A DNA stretch of 6,004 bases from Oscillibacter sp. (GCA_003522105.1 DPGF01000005.1:1-6004); one strand, 5' to 3'. Counted from the first letter of the stretch, positions 1-6,004 are shown. Notes: generated from the sequence alone by a model not told the origin. Translations and numbers: made by a program.

Positions 1-507
1 CAGCTCAACGAAAATCAGCTCGCGGCCTTCCGGCAGAAGCACATCGGCTTTGTTTTTCAGTCCTACAACCTGCTGCCGGAGCTGACGGCGGCGGAAAATG
101 TCGCCATGCCGCTCATGTTCAAGGGCATCGACCCGGACGTGCGGCTGCTCGAGGCAAAGAAAATGCTCTGCCGCGTGGGACTCAAAGACCGCATGGATCA
201 CTTTCCCAACCAGATGTCCGGCGGTCAGCAGCAGCGCGTGGGCATCGCGCGCGCATTCGTCACGCACCCCGAGGTGGTGTTTGCCGACGAGCCGACCGGC
301 AACCTCGACACAAGGACGACGAAAGAGGTCATGCACATGATCCGCGGCTTTGCCAAGCGCTTCCACCAGACGATCGTGCTCGTCTCGCACGACCCGGAGA
401 TGACCGAATATGCCGACCGCATCGTGACGCTCATCGACGGCAGGATCGTCAGCAACGTAGAAAACCAGGTCAAGGCGGAGATCGACGCCGCCCCCTACAT
501 CGAATAA
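1..507 (+). CDS. ABC transporter ATP-binding protein, LolD/MacB type (5' truncated)
   Basis: This is the C-terminal 168 residues of an ABC ATPase, in frame from base 1. The N-terminus with the Walker A loop lies upstream of the window. Visible motifs are the Q-loop (GFVFQ, Gln codon at 58-60), the ABC signature MSGGQQQR (214-237), Walker B with catalytic glutamate and D-loop (VVFADEPTGNLD, 274-309), and the switch histidine (VLVSHD, His codon at 388-390). The wording NLLPELTAAENVAMPL and DEPTGNLDT is characteristic of the MacB/LolD/FtsE-like subfamily, whose members power a MacB/FtsX-type permease by mechanotransmission rather than ordinary import. A permease of exactly that type lies two genes downstream, so this is very probably its cytoplasmic ATPase. 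All nucleotide-binding residues in view are intact, so nothing suggests decay. The substrate cannot be read from this subunit. The next gene begins 16 nt after the stop, which indicates a shared operon. Confidence 0.96.
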   Translation, partial: QLNENQLAAFRQKHIGFVFQSYNLLPELTAAENVAMPLMFKGIDPDVRLLEAKKMLCRVGLKDRMDHFPNQMSGGQQQRVGIARAFVTHPEVVFADEPTGNLDTRTTKEVMHMIRGFAKRFHQTIVLVSHDPEMTEYADRIVTLIDGRIVSNVENQVKAEIDAAPYIE

Positions 508-523
508 CGGAGGAAATCGAACT

Positions 524-2365
524 ATGAAACGCATCACAAGATCCCTGCTCTCGCTCTGTCTTGCCTTTGTGCTGTGCGCGGCGCTGCTGCCGATAAATGT
601 CGCTAAAGCGACTGGCGAAAGCGACGGAGATAAAGAACCGATTACTGTACCGAAGACGACCAGCTTTTTGATCACCGGCTACGAAGCCAGCAGGAGCAGC
701 ATCTACACCGGCGACAGTGTGAATATCACGGTGCATTTGTCCCGTACAGACGGCGGCAGCAGCAAGATTCGTGTTGTGCGCGGCCTTGACAGTTTTCAGG
801 GCGGTACGGCAGATGCAGTTGCGGATGGTCAGAACGGAGATTATACAGTTACATTCAGCAATCTGACTTATGCAGGTGATAGTGATAAGCGCCTTGCTTT
901 TACAATTTATTACAGCAGTGAAGATGGATTGACAAGTGCCTATCAGGACGGCAACAGTGTGCCTGTCCGCGAGTGCGTGCCCTACACCGAGCCGAAGCCG
1001 GAGCCTGAGCCGACGCCGGAAACGATCCCCGCGCCGCGCGCCGTGTTCAATTCTGACGGCATGGTCTCGGCCATTGCTGCCGGAGAGACGAAAGTCATCA
1101 CCGTTTACATTCAGAACGCCGGCACCACCGCCATGCGCGACCCCATTCTGACGCTCAAATCCTCCGGTTCGCTCCTCATCATGGGCAGCCAGGACTACAT
1201 GCTCGACGATATCCGTGCGGGCCGCGATACGGCCGTCAACGTAACGGTCAAGGCGCTCGACAAGGTCGAGTCCCAGATGCAGACGATCGACGCCTCGCTG
1301 TCGTTCTACTATGACGATGGCACGCAGCTCACCAACGGCAGTGCGTCGGGCAGCGTCAACGTTCTTTCCGCCGTCAGCAACGATGGGCAGAATGAAGATA
1401 TCGCAAGCCCCACGCCCATTGTCATTCTTTCAAAGTACAACTACGGCGGCTCGTCCGTTGCGGCAGGCTCGGGCACGAACCTGAGCTTCAGCTTCACCAA
1501 CACCAGCAAGAAGCTTGCGATCGAAAACGTCATGGTCACCGTCACCGGCGGCAGCGATTTGATGCTCAACGGCTCGACCAACACCTTCTATTTTGATTCC
1601 GTCGCCGCGGGCGGCAGCAAGAGCGTTACCGTGCCGATGAAGGCCGCACAGCTCATCAGCGCGAGCGCACAGAACGTGCAGATCGCCGTTACCTACGAAT
1701 ACGTCGATCAGAACGCAAGAAAATCCGGCAGTGCAACGCTTTCCCTGAGCGTGCCGCTCTACCAGCCCGATCGCTTTGAGCTGAGCGAGCCCAAGACCTC
1801 CTATACCGGCTACGTCGGCGAGGAAACGAGCCTGACCATCGACTATGTCAACAAGGGCAAGAGCGCCATCAGCAACGTTGATGCGACCATCTCCGGCGAC
1901 ATTGATTCTCCCACGCCTTATCAGCGCGTCGGCACGATCGACGGCGGCAAGAACGGCACCATCGCCTTCGCCGTGACCCCGCAGCTGGAGGGCGAGAATC
2001 AGGTCAAGATCGTTATCACCTACGAGGATTCCAACGGCAACACGAAAGAGCGCGTCTTTGAAGCGACGGTCGAAGCCATGGCCTACGAGCCGGCCGACCC
2101 CGGCATGGACGATCCCGGCATGATCGACCCCGAGCCGGCAAGCACCTTCCCGTGGAAGTACGTCATCATCGCGGTGGTTGCTGCGCTCATCGTCCTTCTC
2201 ATCGTGCTGCGCATCCGCAAGAAGAAGGCCAAGCAGAAGGCCGAGCAGGCGCTCTGGGACAAGTGGGACGAAGAGGAGCTTGCCGAGGAGAAGAAGGAGG
2301 CAGCGGACGCCGCGGCTGAAAACAAGGAGACTGCGGCCACGGGTGCTGAGGAGCAGAACAAATGA
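524..2365 (+). CDS. Secreted, membrane-anchored multi-domain beta-sandwich (CARDB/COG1361-like) protein, transporter-associated
   Basis: A 613-residue protein of unknown function. The start is ATG 524, with GGAGG at 509-513. A Sec signal peptide spans about 1-29 (basic N-terminus, hydrophobic core, AKA before T30). The exported part looks like four Thr/Ser/Gly/Val-rich beta-sandwich units: about 46-150, then, after a Pro/Glu linker (about 155-170), 173-283, 296-410 and 416-518. The last three share a pattern of a V-AAG or YVGE turn, an alternating-strand segment with a QNAG, TNTSK or VNKGK turn, then a D-I/V-AG or IDGG turn. This is typical of CARDB/NEW3-like adhesion or ligand-binding folds. 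One transmembrane helix (about 545-563) precedes a highly charged 50-residue cytoplasmic tail, probably helical, containing LWDKWDEEE. Lying between the ATPase and the permease and overlapping the permease gene, it is probably an extracytoplasmic partner of that exporter. It does not resemble MacA (no hairpin or lipoyl domain is seen). Base composition drops within the first domain (841-960). Confidence 0.88.
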   Translation: MKRITRSLLSLCLAFVLCAALLPINVAKATGESDGDKEPITVPKTTSFLITGYEASRSSIYTGDSVNITVHLSRTDGGSSKIRVVRGLDSFQGGTADAVADGQNGDYTVTFSNLTYAGDSDKRLAFTIYYSSEDGLTSAYQDGNSVPVRECVPYTEPKPEPEPTPETIPAPRAVFNSDGMVSAIAAGETKVITVYIQNAGTTAMRDPILTLKSSGSLLIMGSQDYMLDDIRAGRDTAVNVTVKALDKVESQMQTIDASLSFYYDDGTQLTNGSASGSVNVLSAVSNDGQNEDIASPTPIVILSKYNYGGSSVAAGSGTNLSFSFTNTSKKLAIENVMVTVTGGSDLMLNGSTNTFYFDSVAAGGSKSVTVPMKAAQLISASAQNVQIAVTYEYVDQNARKSGSATLSLSVPLYQPDRFELSEPKTSYTGYVGEETSLTIDYVNKGKSAISNVDATISGDIDSPTPYQRVGTIDGGKNGTIAFAVTPQLEGENQVKIVITYEDSNGNTKERVFEATVEAMAYEPADPGMDDPGMIDPEPASTFPWKYVIIAVVAALIVLLIVLRIRKKKAKQKAEQALWDKWDEEELAEEKKEAADAAAENKETAATGAEEQNK

Positions 2366-3747
2366 GATTCGCAGATATCCTGAAAATGTGCTTCGACAGC
2401 CTGTCGCGGCGCAAGGGACGCACGATCCTGACGGTGCTGGGCGTGTTCATCGGCTGCACGTCCATCATCGTGATGGTCTCCATCGGCGCGGGCATGCAGG
2501 AGTCCTACGACCAGATGCTCAAGAACATGGGAGACCTTTCCATCATCCAGGTCTACCGAGGCTACAACCAGAATACCGGCGAAGCGAACCAGACCAAGCT
2601 CGACGAAAAGGCGGTGGAGAGCTTCCACGAGATCGCGGGCGTGCAGGCCGTCATGCCCAAGGCAAGCCTCGACAACTACAACATTTCGTTCAAGGCGGGC
2701 ATCAACGACCGCTACAGCGCCGACTGGGGCACCTTTGTCGGCATTGACGTGAGCGCCCTTGAGGACATGGGCTTTGAGCTGATCGCGGGGCGCTATCCGC
2801 AGAGCAGCGACGAGGTGGTCGTGGGCCAGTATTTTGCCTATACCTTTAAGGATACGCTCATGCCGGACGGCAGAAATTATGTCAGCCGCTGGAACTGGGA
2901 CGAAAACGGCAATATCGACACGGAAAATGTCCCCGACCCGTTCTTTGACCCGCTCAAGACGGACGTGAAGATGCTCCTGACCTCCTGGGACGACTCCGGC
3001 AATGAGACGACGCCCTACAGCGTCGATCTCAAGGTCGTCGGCGTTCTGAAGGAAGATCAGGGCAAGGGCTACGAGACGAACGACGGCGTGATGATGGACA
3101 TCAATGCGCTCAAGTCGCTCATTCAGGATCTGACGGGGAAGACCGACACGAAGTTCGAGTATTCGTCCATCAATGTCAAGGCTGAGAGCCTCGACGCCGT
3201 GGCGGATGTGGAGCAGTCCATCAAGGACTTGGGCTACAGCACCTATTCCATGCAGAGCCTGCGCGACGAGCTCAACAAGCAGACCCGCCAGATCGAGCTG
3301 ATGCTCGGTGGTCTCGGCGCGATCTCACTTCTGGTCGCGGCCATCGGCATTACGAACACGATGATTATGTCCATCTCCGAGCGCACGAAAGAGATCGGCA
3401 TCATGAAGGCGCTGGGCTGCTATGTGCGCGATATCCGTGCGATGTTCCTGATGGAGGCGGGCAGCATCGGCCTTCTTGGCGGCGTGCTGGGACTGATTTT
3501 CAGCTTTATCATCTCCGCTGGCATCAATCTATTCTCCTTCGGCGCGTTCGGCGGCGGGGGAGTGACGTGGGAACTCATCAAGCAGGCGCTCATCGGCGGA
3601 GAAAACGTGACGCGCGTTTCCGTCATCAAGCCGGAGCTTATTATCTTTGCGCTGGTGTTCTCGGTGCTGGTTGGCCTTGTGTCCGGCTATCAGCCGGCGA
3701 ACAAGGCAGTCAAGATCTCGGCACTCGAAGCCATTCGAAACGAATAA
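2362..3747 (+). CDS. ABC transporter permease, MacB/FtsX family
   Basis: A complete 461-residue permease. The start is ATG 2362, overlapping the upstream stop as ATGA. GAGGAG at 2348-2353, inside the preceding gene, serves as ribosome site, so translational coupling is likely. Layout: a short cytoplasmic amphipathic start (FADILKMCFDSLSRRKGR), TM1 about 21-42, a large extracytoplasmic MacB_PCD-type domain about 43-305 (EVVVG and VDLKVVGVL strands are visible), then the FtsX core. The core has TM2 about 312-334, the coupling-helix region SERTKEIGIMKALGC (339-353), TM3 about 367-393, TM4 about 424-444, and the family-typical end PANKAVKISALEAIRNE. Four helices with the large domain between TM1 and TM2 is the type VII (MacB-like) arrangement, in which two copies pair with two ATPases. 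The extracytoplasmic domain carries an acidic, Trp-containing stretch (171-220) that looks like an insertion. The substrate is unknown; antimicrobial peptide or toxin efflux, or surface lipid/protein handling, are family possibilities. The gene ends 13 nt before a strong terminator. Confidence 0.95.
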   Translation: MRFADILKMCFDSLSRRKGRTILTVLGVFIGCTSIIVMVSIGAGMQESYDQMLKNMGDLSIIQVYRGYNQNTGEANQTKLDEKAVESFHEIAGVQAVMPKASLDNYNISFKAGINDRYSADWGTFVGIDVSALEDMGFELIAGRYPQSSDEVVVGQYFAYTFKDTLMPDGRNYVSRWNWDENGNIDTENVPDPFFDPLKTDVKMLLTSWDDSGNETTPYSVDLKVVGVLKEDQGKGYETNDGVMMDINALKSLIQDLTGKTDTKFEYSSINVKAESLDAVADVEQSIKDLGYSTYSMQSLRDELNKQTRQIELMLGGLGAISLLVAAIGITNTMIMSISERTKEIGIMKALGCYVRDIRAMFLMEAGSIGLLGGVLGLIFSFIISAGINLFSFGAFGGGGVTWELIKQALIGGENVTRVSVIKPELIIFALVFSVLVGLVSGYQPANKAVKISALEAIRNE

Positions 3748-3760
3748 AAAAATACAGCAG

Positions 3761-3795
3761 TGGGGCGGCGTCCGACAGGACGCCGCCCCATTTTT
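3761..3795 (+). terminator. Strong intrinsic terminator after the ABC cassette
   Basis: A perfect 13-bp inverted repeat (TGGGGCGGCGTCC at 3761-3773, GGACGCCGCCCCA at 3778-3790) with a GACA loop is followed directly by five T residues (3791-3795). It begins 13 nt after the permease stop and separates the two modules. A run of seven A (3746-3752) lies upstream of the stem, but it sits 8 nt away from it, so termination in the opposite direction would be weaker. Confidence 0.95.
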
Positions 3796-3810
3796 GCGTG
3801 CGGGCTTTGC

Positions 3811-3839
3811 TTGACCGCAACGCAGCGTTGTGGTATCAT
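3811..3839 (+). promoter_or_regulatory. Sigma-A-type promoter of the xpaC-telA operon
   Basis: The -35 box TTGACC (3811-3816) and -10 box TATCAT (3834-3839) are separated by exactly 17 bp, and TG at 3831-3832 gives an extended -10. Transcription would start around 3845-3847, leaving a leader of about 33 nt before the TTG start at 3879. The preceding terminator makes a dedicated promoter here expected. Each hexamer matches the housekeeping consensus at five of six positions. Confidence 0.85.
3814..3834. promoter_or_regulatory. 21-bp dyad filling the promoter spacer (candidate operator)
   Basis: The left arm ACCGCAACGC (3814-3823) and right arm GCGTTGTGGT (3825-3834) are inverted repeats around a single A, matching at 9 of 10 positions. 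The inner 6-bp arms CAACGC and GCGTTG are perfect. The dyad covers the end of the -35 box, the entire spacer and the first base of the -10, so a dimeric regulator bound here would occlude RNA polymerase. It lies upstream of the expected start, so it is more likely a DNA site than an RNA hairpin. The cognate regulator is not in the window. Confidence 0.55.
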
Positions 3840-3845
3840 ATACCA
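3831..3845. promoter_or_regulatory. 15-bp inverted repeat overlapping the -10 box
   Basis: TGGTAT (3831-3836) and ATACCA (3840-3845) are perfect inverted repeats around CAT. They cover the -10 box and run to about the transcription start. This could be a second operator half or a site for a different regulator. Part of the symmetry could follow by chance from the AT-rich -10 sequence. Confidence 0.35.
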
Positions 3846-3864
3846 GTAAAATTTTTCACAAAAC

Positions 3865-3870
3865 AGGAGG
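3865..3870 (+). promoter_or_regulatory. Ribosome binding site that fixes the TTG start of xpaC
   Basis: AGGAGG, a full match to the anti-Shine-Dalgarno core, lies 8 nt before TTG 3879. No in-frame ATG occurs until residue 48, inside the second transmembrane helix, so this site decides the start codon. Confidence 0.9.
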
Positions 3871-3878
3871 CGATCGCC

Positions 3879-4577
3879 TTGGCAACCGTCAAACGCAGAT
3901 CCACCGTTCCCTATTATGCCGCGGCGGGAACATGGGTCATTTATGCGCTGCTGTTCCCGCTCTACCGCGTACCGCATTTCCTCTTTGTGGCGGTCGTGTC
4001 GGGGGTGGTGTTCTTCATTATGAACGCCGTGTGCGGCACGGTGGAGGTCACCGTGCCTGACCCGCCGAAAAAGGAGGAGACCACCGGGAATCCGGAGCTT
4101 GACAAGATGATCCGGGACGGCAATCTTGCCATTTCCGAGATGAAGCGTCTGAATGATTCCATCAAGGACGCGAAGATCTCTGCCGACATCGACCGGCTCG
4201 AGGATTTGAGCGCGAAGATCTTCGCGCAGGTCAAGGCAGATCCCAAAAAGCTGCCGCAGATCCGCAAATTTATGGACTACTATCTGCCCACCACGCTCAA
4301 GCTCCTGAATGCCTATGACCGCATGGGCGCGCAGGGTGTGAACGGTGAGAATATCGATAACACCATGCAGCGTGTGGAGAGCATGATGAGTACCATCGTC
4401 GCCGCCTTTGAAAAGCAGCTCGATATGCTCTTCGGCAGCGAGGCGATGGATATTTCCACCGACATCACGGTGCTTGAAAACATGATGAAGCGCGAGGGGC
4501 TGAGCGAAGGCGACGGCGTGCAGGCAAGCGGCGGCACGGCGACCGCCTCGCAGGGCGACATCAAGCTCGAGCTGTAA
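3879..4577 (+). CDS. xpaC: XpaC family (5-bromo-4-chloroindolyl phosphate hydrolysis) membrane protein
   Basis: A 232-residue protein starting at TTG 3879, chosen for the AGGAGG 8 nt upstream. The open frame extends further left, but only through the terminator and the permease gene. Two hydrophobic helices near the N-terminus (about 12-29 and 33-51) anchor a mostly helical, charged cytoplasmic domain. Family hallmarks are GNPELDKMIRDGN (70-82), the central FMDYYLPTTLKLLNAYDRM (131-149), and the C-terminal DITVLENMMKREGL (195-208). The family name comes from a Bacillus phenotype of hydrolysing an indolyl phosphate dye. I see no phosphatase catalytic motif, so an enzyme role is doubtful. The pairing with telA, common in Bacillota, points to envelope stress or toxic-anion/antimicrobial tolerance. 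The tail ends in a Gly/Ala-rich stretch and IKLEL. It is first in a three-gene operon with its own promoter. Confidence 0.9.
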   Translation: MATVKRRSTVPYYAAAGTWVIYALLFPLYRVPHFLFVAVVSGVVFFIMNAVCGTVEVTVPDPPKKEETTGNPELDKMIRDGNLAISEMKRLNDSIKDAKISADIDRLEDLSAKIFAQVKADPKKLPQIRKFMDYYLPTTLKLLNAYDRMGAQGVNGENIDNTMQRVESMMSTIVAAFEKQLDMLFGSEAMDISTDITVLENMMKREGLSEGDGVQASGGTATASQGDIKLEL

Positions 4578-4588
4578 AGGAGAAGACG

Positions 4589-4858
4589 ATGCGAAAGAAA
4601 GTGATGGCGTTCAACGCCAAGGTCAATGCATGGATTCTCAAGCGGCTCAAGGGCGTGTGGCTCGACCCCGTTTTCTGCGCGGTCTTTGCCGTGATGTGTG
4701 TGGTCAGCCTTGTGGGCGCGCTGCGCCTGCACAAGAGCAGCTTATACTATTCCACGGCGATCTGGGCGATGGCCACACTGCTGTGCCTGCGCCGCATCCA
4801 GCGCATCAAAAAACACGAAAAGGAACAGGCGGAAAGCCAGAATACGGAGGAGAAATGA
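4589..4858 (+). CDS. Small two-helix membrane protein between xpaC and telA
   Basis: An 89-residue protein that I cannot assign to a named family. The start is ATG 4589, with AAGGAG (4577-4582) 6 nt upstream and overlapping the xpaC stop codon, so the gap to xpaC is only 11 nt. A basic N-terminus (about 1-21) leads into helix 1 (about 25-46). A very short LHKSS turn follows, then helix 2 (about 51-68) and a strongly basic then acidic tail (RRIQRIKKHEKEQAESQNTEEK). The positive charges at both ends predict a hairpin with both termini in the cytoplasm. Good ribosome sites, codon use like its neighbours and tight spacing to telA (1 nt) support a real gene. It is probably a membrane subunit or anchor acting with XpaC and TelA; this rests on context only. 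Confidence 0.85.
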   Translation: MRKKVMAFNAKVNAWILKRLKGVWLDPVFCAVFAVMCVVSLVGALRLHKSSLYYSTAIWAMATLLCLRRIQRIKKHEKEQAESQNTEEK

Positions 4859-4859
4859 T

Positions 4860-6004
4860 ATGAGTGACAACATGATGCCCGAGCTGACCCTGAACCCCAC
4901 CGAAGCGGCGCAGGAAGCCGTCCCTGAGCTGACGCTCACCCCGGACGCGCCCGAACCCGAGCAGGAGCAGAAAAAGGAAGTCGAGCCGGTCAAGGTAGAC
5001 GAGAGCATGCTCTCCGAGCAGGAGAAGAAGGCTGTCGACGAGTTTGCCCAGAAGATCGACATTAAGGACACGAACCTCGTACTCAACTACGGCGTGGCCG
5101 CGCAGAAGAGCGTGGCGACGTTCTCGGAAAGTGCCCTCTCTTCTGTGCGCAACAAGGATCTGGGCGGCGTGGGCGAAACGCTCTCGAACCTCGTTGTTGA
5201 GGTCAAGGGCTTCGGCCAGGAAGAAGAGAAGAAGGGGCTTGCCGGTCTTTTCCACAAGCAGAAGGACAAGCTTGAGCTGATGCGCGCACAGTACGGCAAG
5301 ACCGAAACGAGCGTGAACCGCATCGTATCCGAGCTTGAAAAGCATCAGGTCGCGCTGATGAAGGACATTGCAATGCTCGACCAGATGTATGAGCTGAATC
5401 TCAAATACTACAAGGAACTCACGATGTACATCATCGCGGGCAAGAAGCGCCTTGCGGAAGTCCGCTCCGGCGAGCTCGAGGAGCTGCGCAAGAAGGCGGA
5501 GGCGAGCGGCCTTGCTGAGGACGCGCAGGCCTACAACGACTACGCACAGAAGTGTGACCGCTTTGAAAAGAAACTGCACGACCTGGAACTGACGCGCATG
5601 GTGTCGCTCCAGATGGGCCCGCAGACGAGACTTTTGCAGAACAACGACACGCTGATGGTCGAGAAGATCCAGTCCTCGCTTGTCAACACCATTCCGCTCT
5701 GGAAGAGCCAGATGGTGCTTGCGCTCGGCATGGAGCACAGCCGTCAGGCGACGGCCGCGCAGAGCGCCGTGGCGCAGACGACGAATGAGCTGCTCAAGAA
5801 GAATGCCGATATGCTCAAGATGGGCACTATCGCCACGGCCAAGGAGGCCGAGCGCAGCATCGTCGATATCGAGACACTGCAGCACACGAACGAGCAGCTT
5901 GTCTCCACGCTCGACGAAGTCGTGAACATTCAGCGCGAAGGCGCACAGAAGCGCAAAGAAGCGGAGGTCGAGCTCGGCCGCATCGAGGGCGAGCTGAAGC
6001 AGAA
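4860..6004 (+). CDS. telA: Toxic anion resistance protein TelA (3' truncated by window end)
   Basis: ATG 4860 follows GGAGG (4846-4850) by 9 nt, and 381 codons are visible without a stop. From the usual family length and the closing pattern EVELGRIEGELKQ, probably only a few residues are missing. The first 45 residues are a Pro/Glu-rich, likely disordered tail with two PELTL copies. The rest is the long alpha-helical TelA domain, with hallmarks DEFAQKIDIKD (60-70), LELTRMVSLQMGPQTRLLQNND (two helices, about 242-263), and the highly conserved segment near 269-290 that includes NTIPLWKSQMVLALG. The family was named for tellurite resistance on plasmid RK2. Chromosomal relatives in Gram-positives are linked to tolerance of cell-envelope antimicrobials such as nisin. 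No transmembrane helix or enzyme motif is visible, so it is probably a cytoplasmic scaffold attached to XpaC and/or the small membrane protein encoded just upstream. Confidence 0.95.
   Translation, partial: MSDNMMPELTLNPTEAAQEAVPELTLTPDAPEPEQEQKKEVEPVKVDESMLSEQEKKAVDEFAQKIDIKDTNLVLNYGVAAQKSVATFSESALSSVRNKDLGGVGETLSNLVVEVKGFGQEEEKKGLAGLFHKQKDKLELMRAQYGKTETSVNRIVSELEKHQVALMKDIAMLDQMYELNLKYYKELTMYIIAGKKRLAEVRSGELEELRKKAEASGLAEDAQAYNDYAQKCDRFEKKLHDLELTRMVSLQMGPQTRLLQNNDTLMVEKIQSSLVNTIPLWKSQMVLALGMEHSRQATAAQSAVAQTTNELLKKNADMLKMGTIATAKEAERSIVDIETLQHTNEQLVSTLDEVVNIQREGAQKRKEAEVELGRIEGELKQ

Noticed and set aside
524..610. A lipoprotein signal for the beta-sandwich protein (Cys18 in LAFVLC).
   Set aside because: The residue before Cys is Leu rather than Gly/Ala/Ser, and a good AKA signal peptidase I site follows at 27-29. 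The C-terminal helix already provides the anchor.
986..1033. Proline/glutamate repeat region as a possible tandem repeat or wall-spanning domain.
   Set aside because: Only about 16 residues of imperfect PEP/PTP units. It is an ordinary interdomain linker.
2083..2628. A 181-codon minus-strand open frame across the junction of the beta-sandwich protein and the permease.
   Set aside because: A low-complexity Ser/Ala/Phe product mirroring the Glu/Lys-rich tail codons on the + strand. No ribosome site or family resemblance.
3848..3855. AAAATTTT palindrome in the xpaC leader.
   Set aside because: Too short and too AT-rich to separate from chance; no longer symmetry extends from it.
3567..3878. 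An upstream in-frame extension of xpaC, giving a 336-residue protein from an ATG inside the permease gene.
   Set aside because: It would read through the permease in another frame, the terminator hairpin and the promoter. The extension has no membrane-protein or XpaC character, while AGGAGG and TTG at 3865-3881 give a clean start.
4806..5885. A 359-codon open frame on the minus strand opposite telA.
   Set aside because: Its Leu/Arg/His-rich composition is typical of an antisense shadow of a GC-rich gene. The + strand telA product is unmistakable and covers the region.

Overview
The window reads as a piece of a chromosome from a GC-rich Bacillota, most likely an Oscillospiraceae/Ruminococcaceae-type Clostridium relative. 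The reasons are strong Shine-Dalgarno sequences (AGGAGG, GGAGG), a TTG start, an overall GC content near 60% by eye, and an XpaC / small membrane protein / TelA cluster whose proteins resemble clostridial versions. The taxon is an inference, since no rRNA or other marker is present. All genes lie on the + strand, coding is dense, and both ends of the window cut through genes.

Module 1 (1-3747) is an ABC export cassette. It holds the 3' part of a LolD/MacB-type ATPase (1-507), a 613-residue secreted, single-pass membrane-anchored protein made of several beta-sandwich-like domains (524-2365), and a MacB/FtsX-type permease (2362-3747) that overlaps the previous gene by 4 nt (ATGA). The ATPase and permease together would form a MacB-like type VII ABC machine. 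The middle protein sits where a Gram-negative system would have a MacA-type adaptor but does not resemble one. It is the most unusual element here. The cassette ends in a very strong intrinsic terminator (13-bp perfect stem, 4-nt loop, T-tract) at 3761-3795.

The 131-bp intergenic region (3748-3878) holds the terminator, then a near-consensus sigma-A promoter (TTGACC, 17 bp, TATCAT with extended TG). Its spacer is almost entirely filled by a 21-bp near-perfect dyad, and a second dyad overlaps the -10 box. This suggests that the downstream operon is repressor-controlled.

Module 2 (3879-6004) is an XpaC-TelA stress/toxic-anion resistance operon: xpaC (TTG start), an 89-residue two-helix membrane protein, and telA, which runs off the right edge probably only a few codons before its stop. 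The gene gaps are 11 nt and 1 nt. The three products plausibly form a membrane-associated complex, with XpaC and the small protein as the membrane part and TelA as the cytoplasmic helical part.

I see no tRNA, rRNA, mobile element, CRISPR array or insertion sequence. Both modules belong to known families. The less explained parts are the beta-sandwich partner of the transporter, the promoter-embedded dyads and the small membrane protein.
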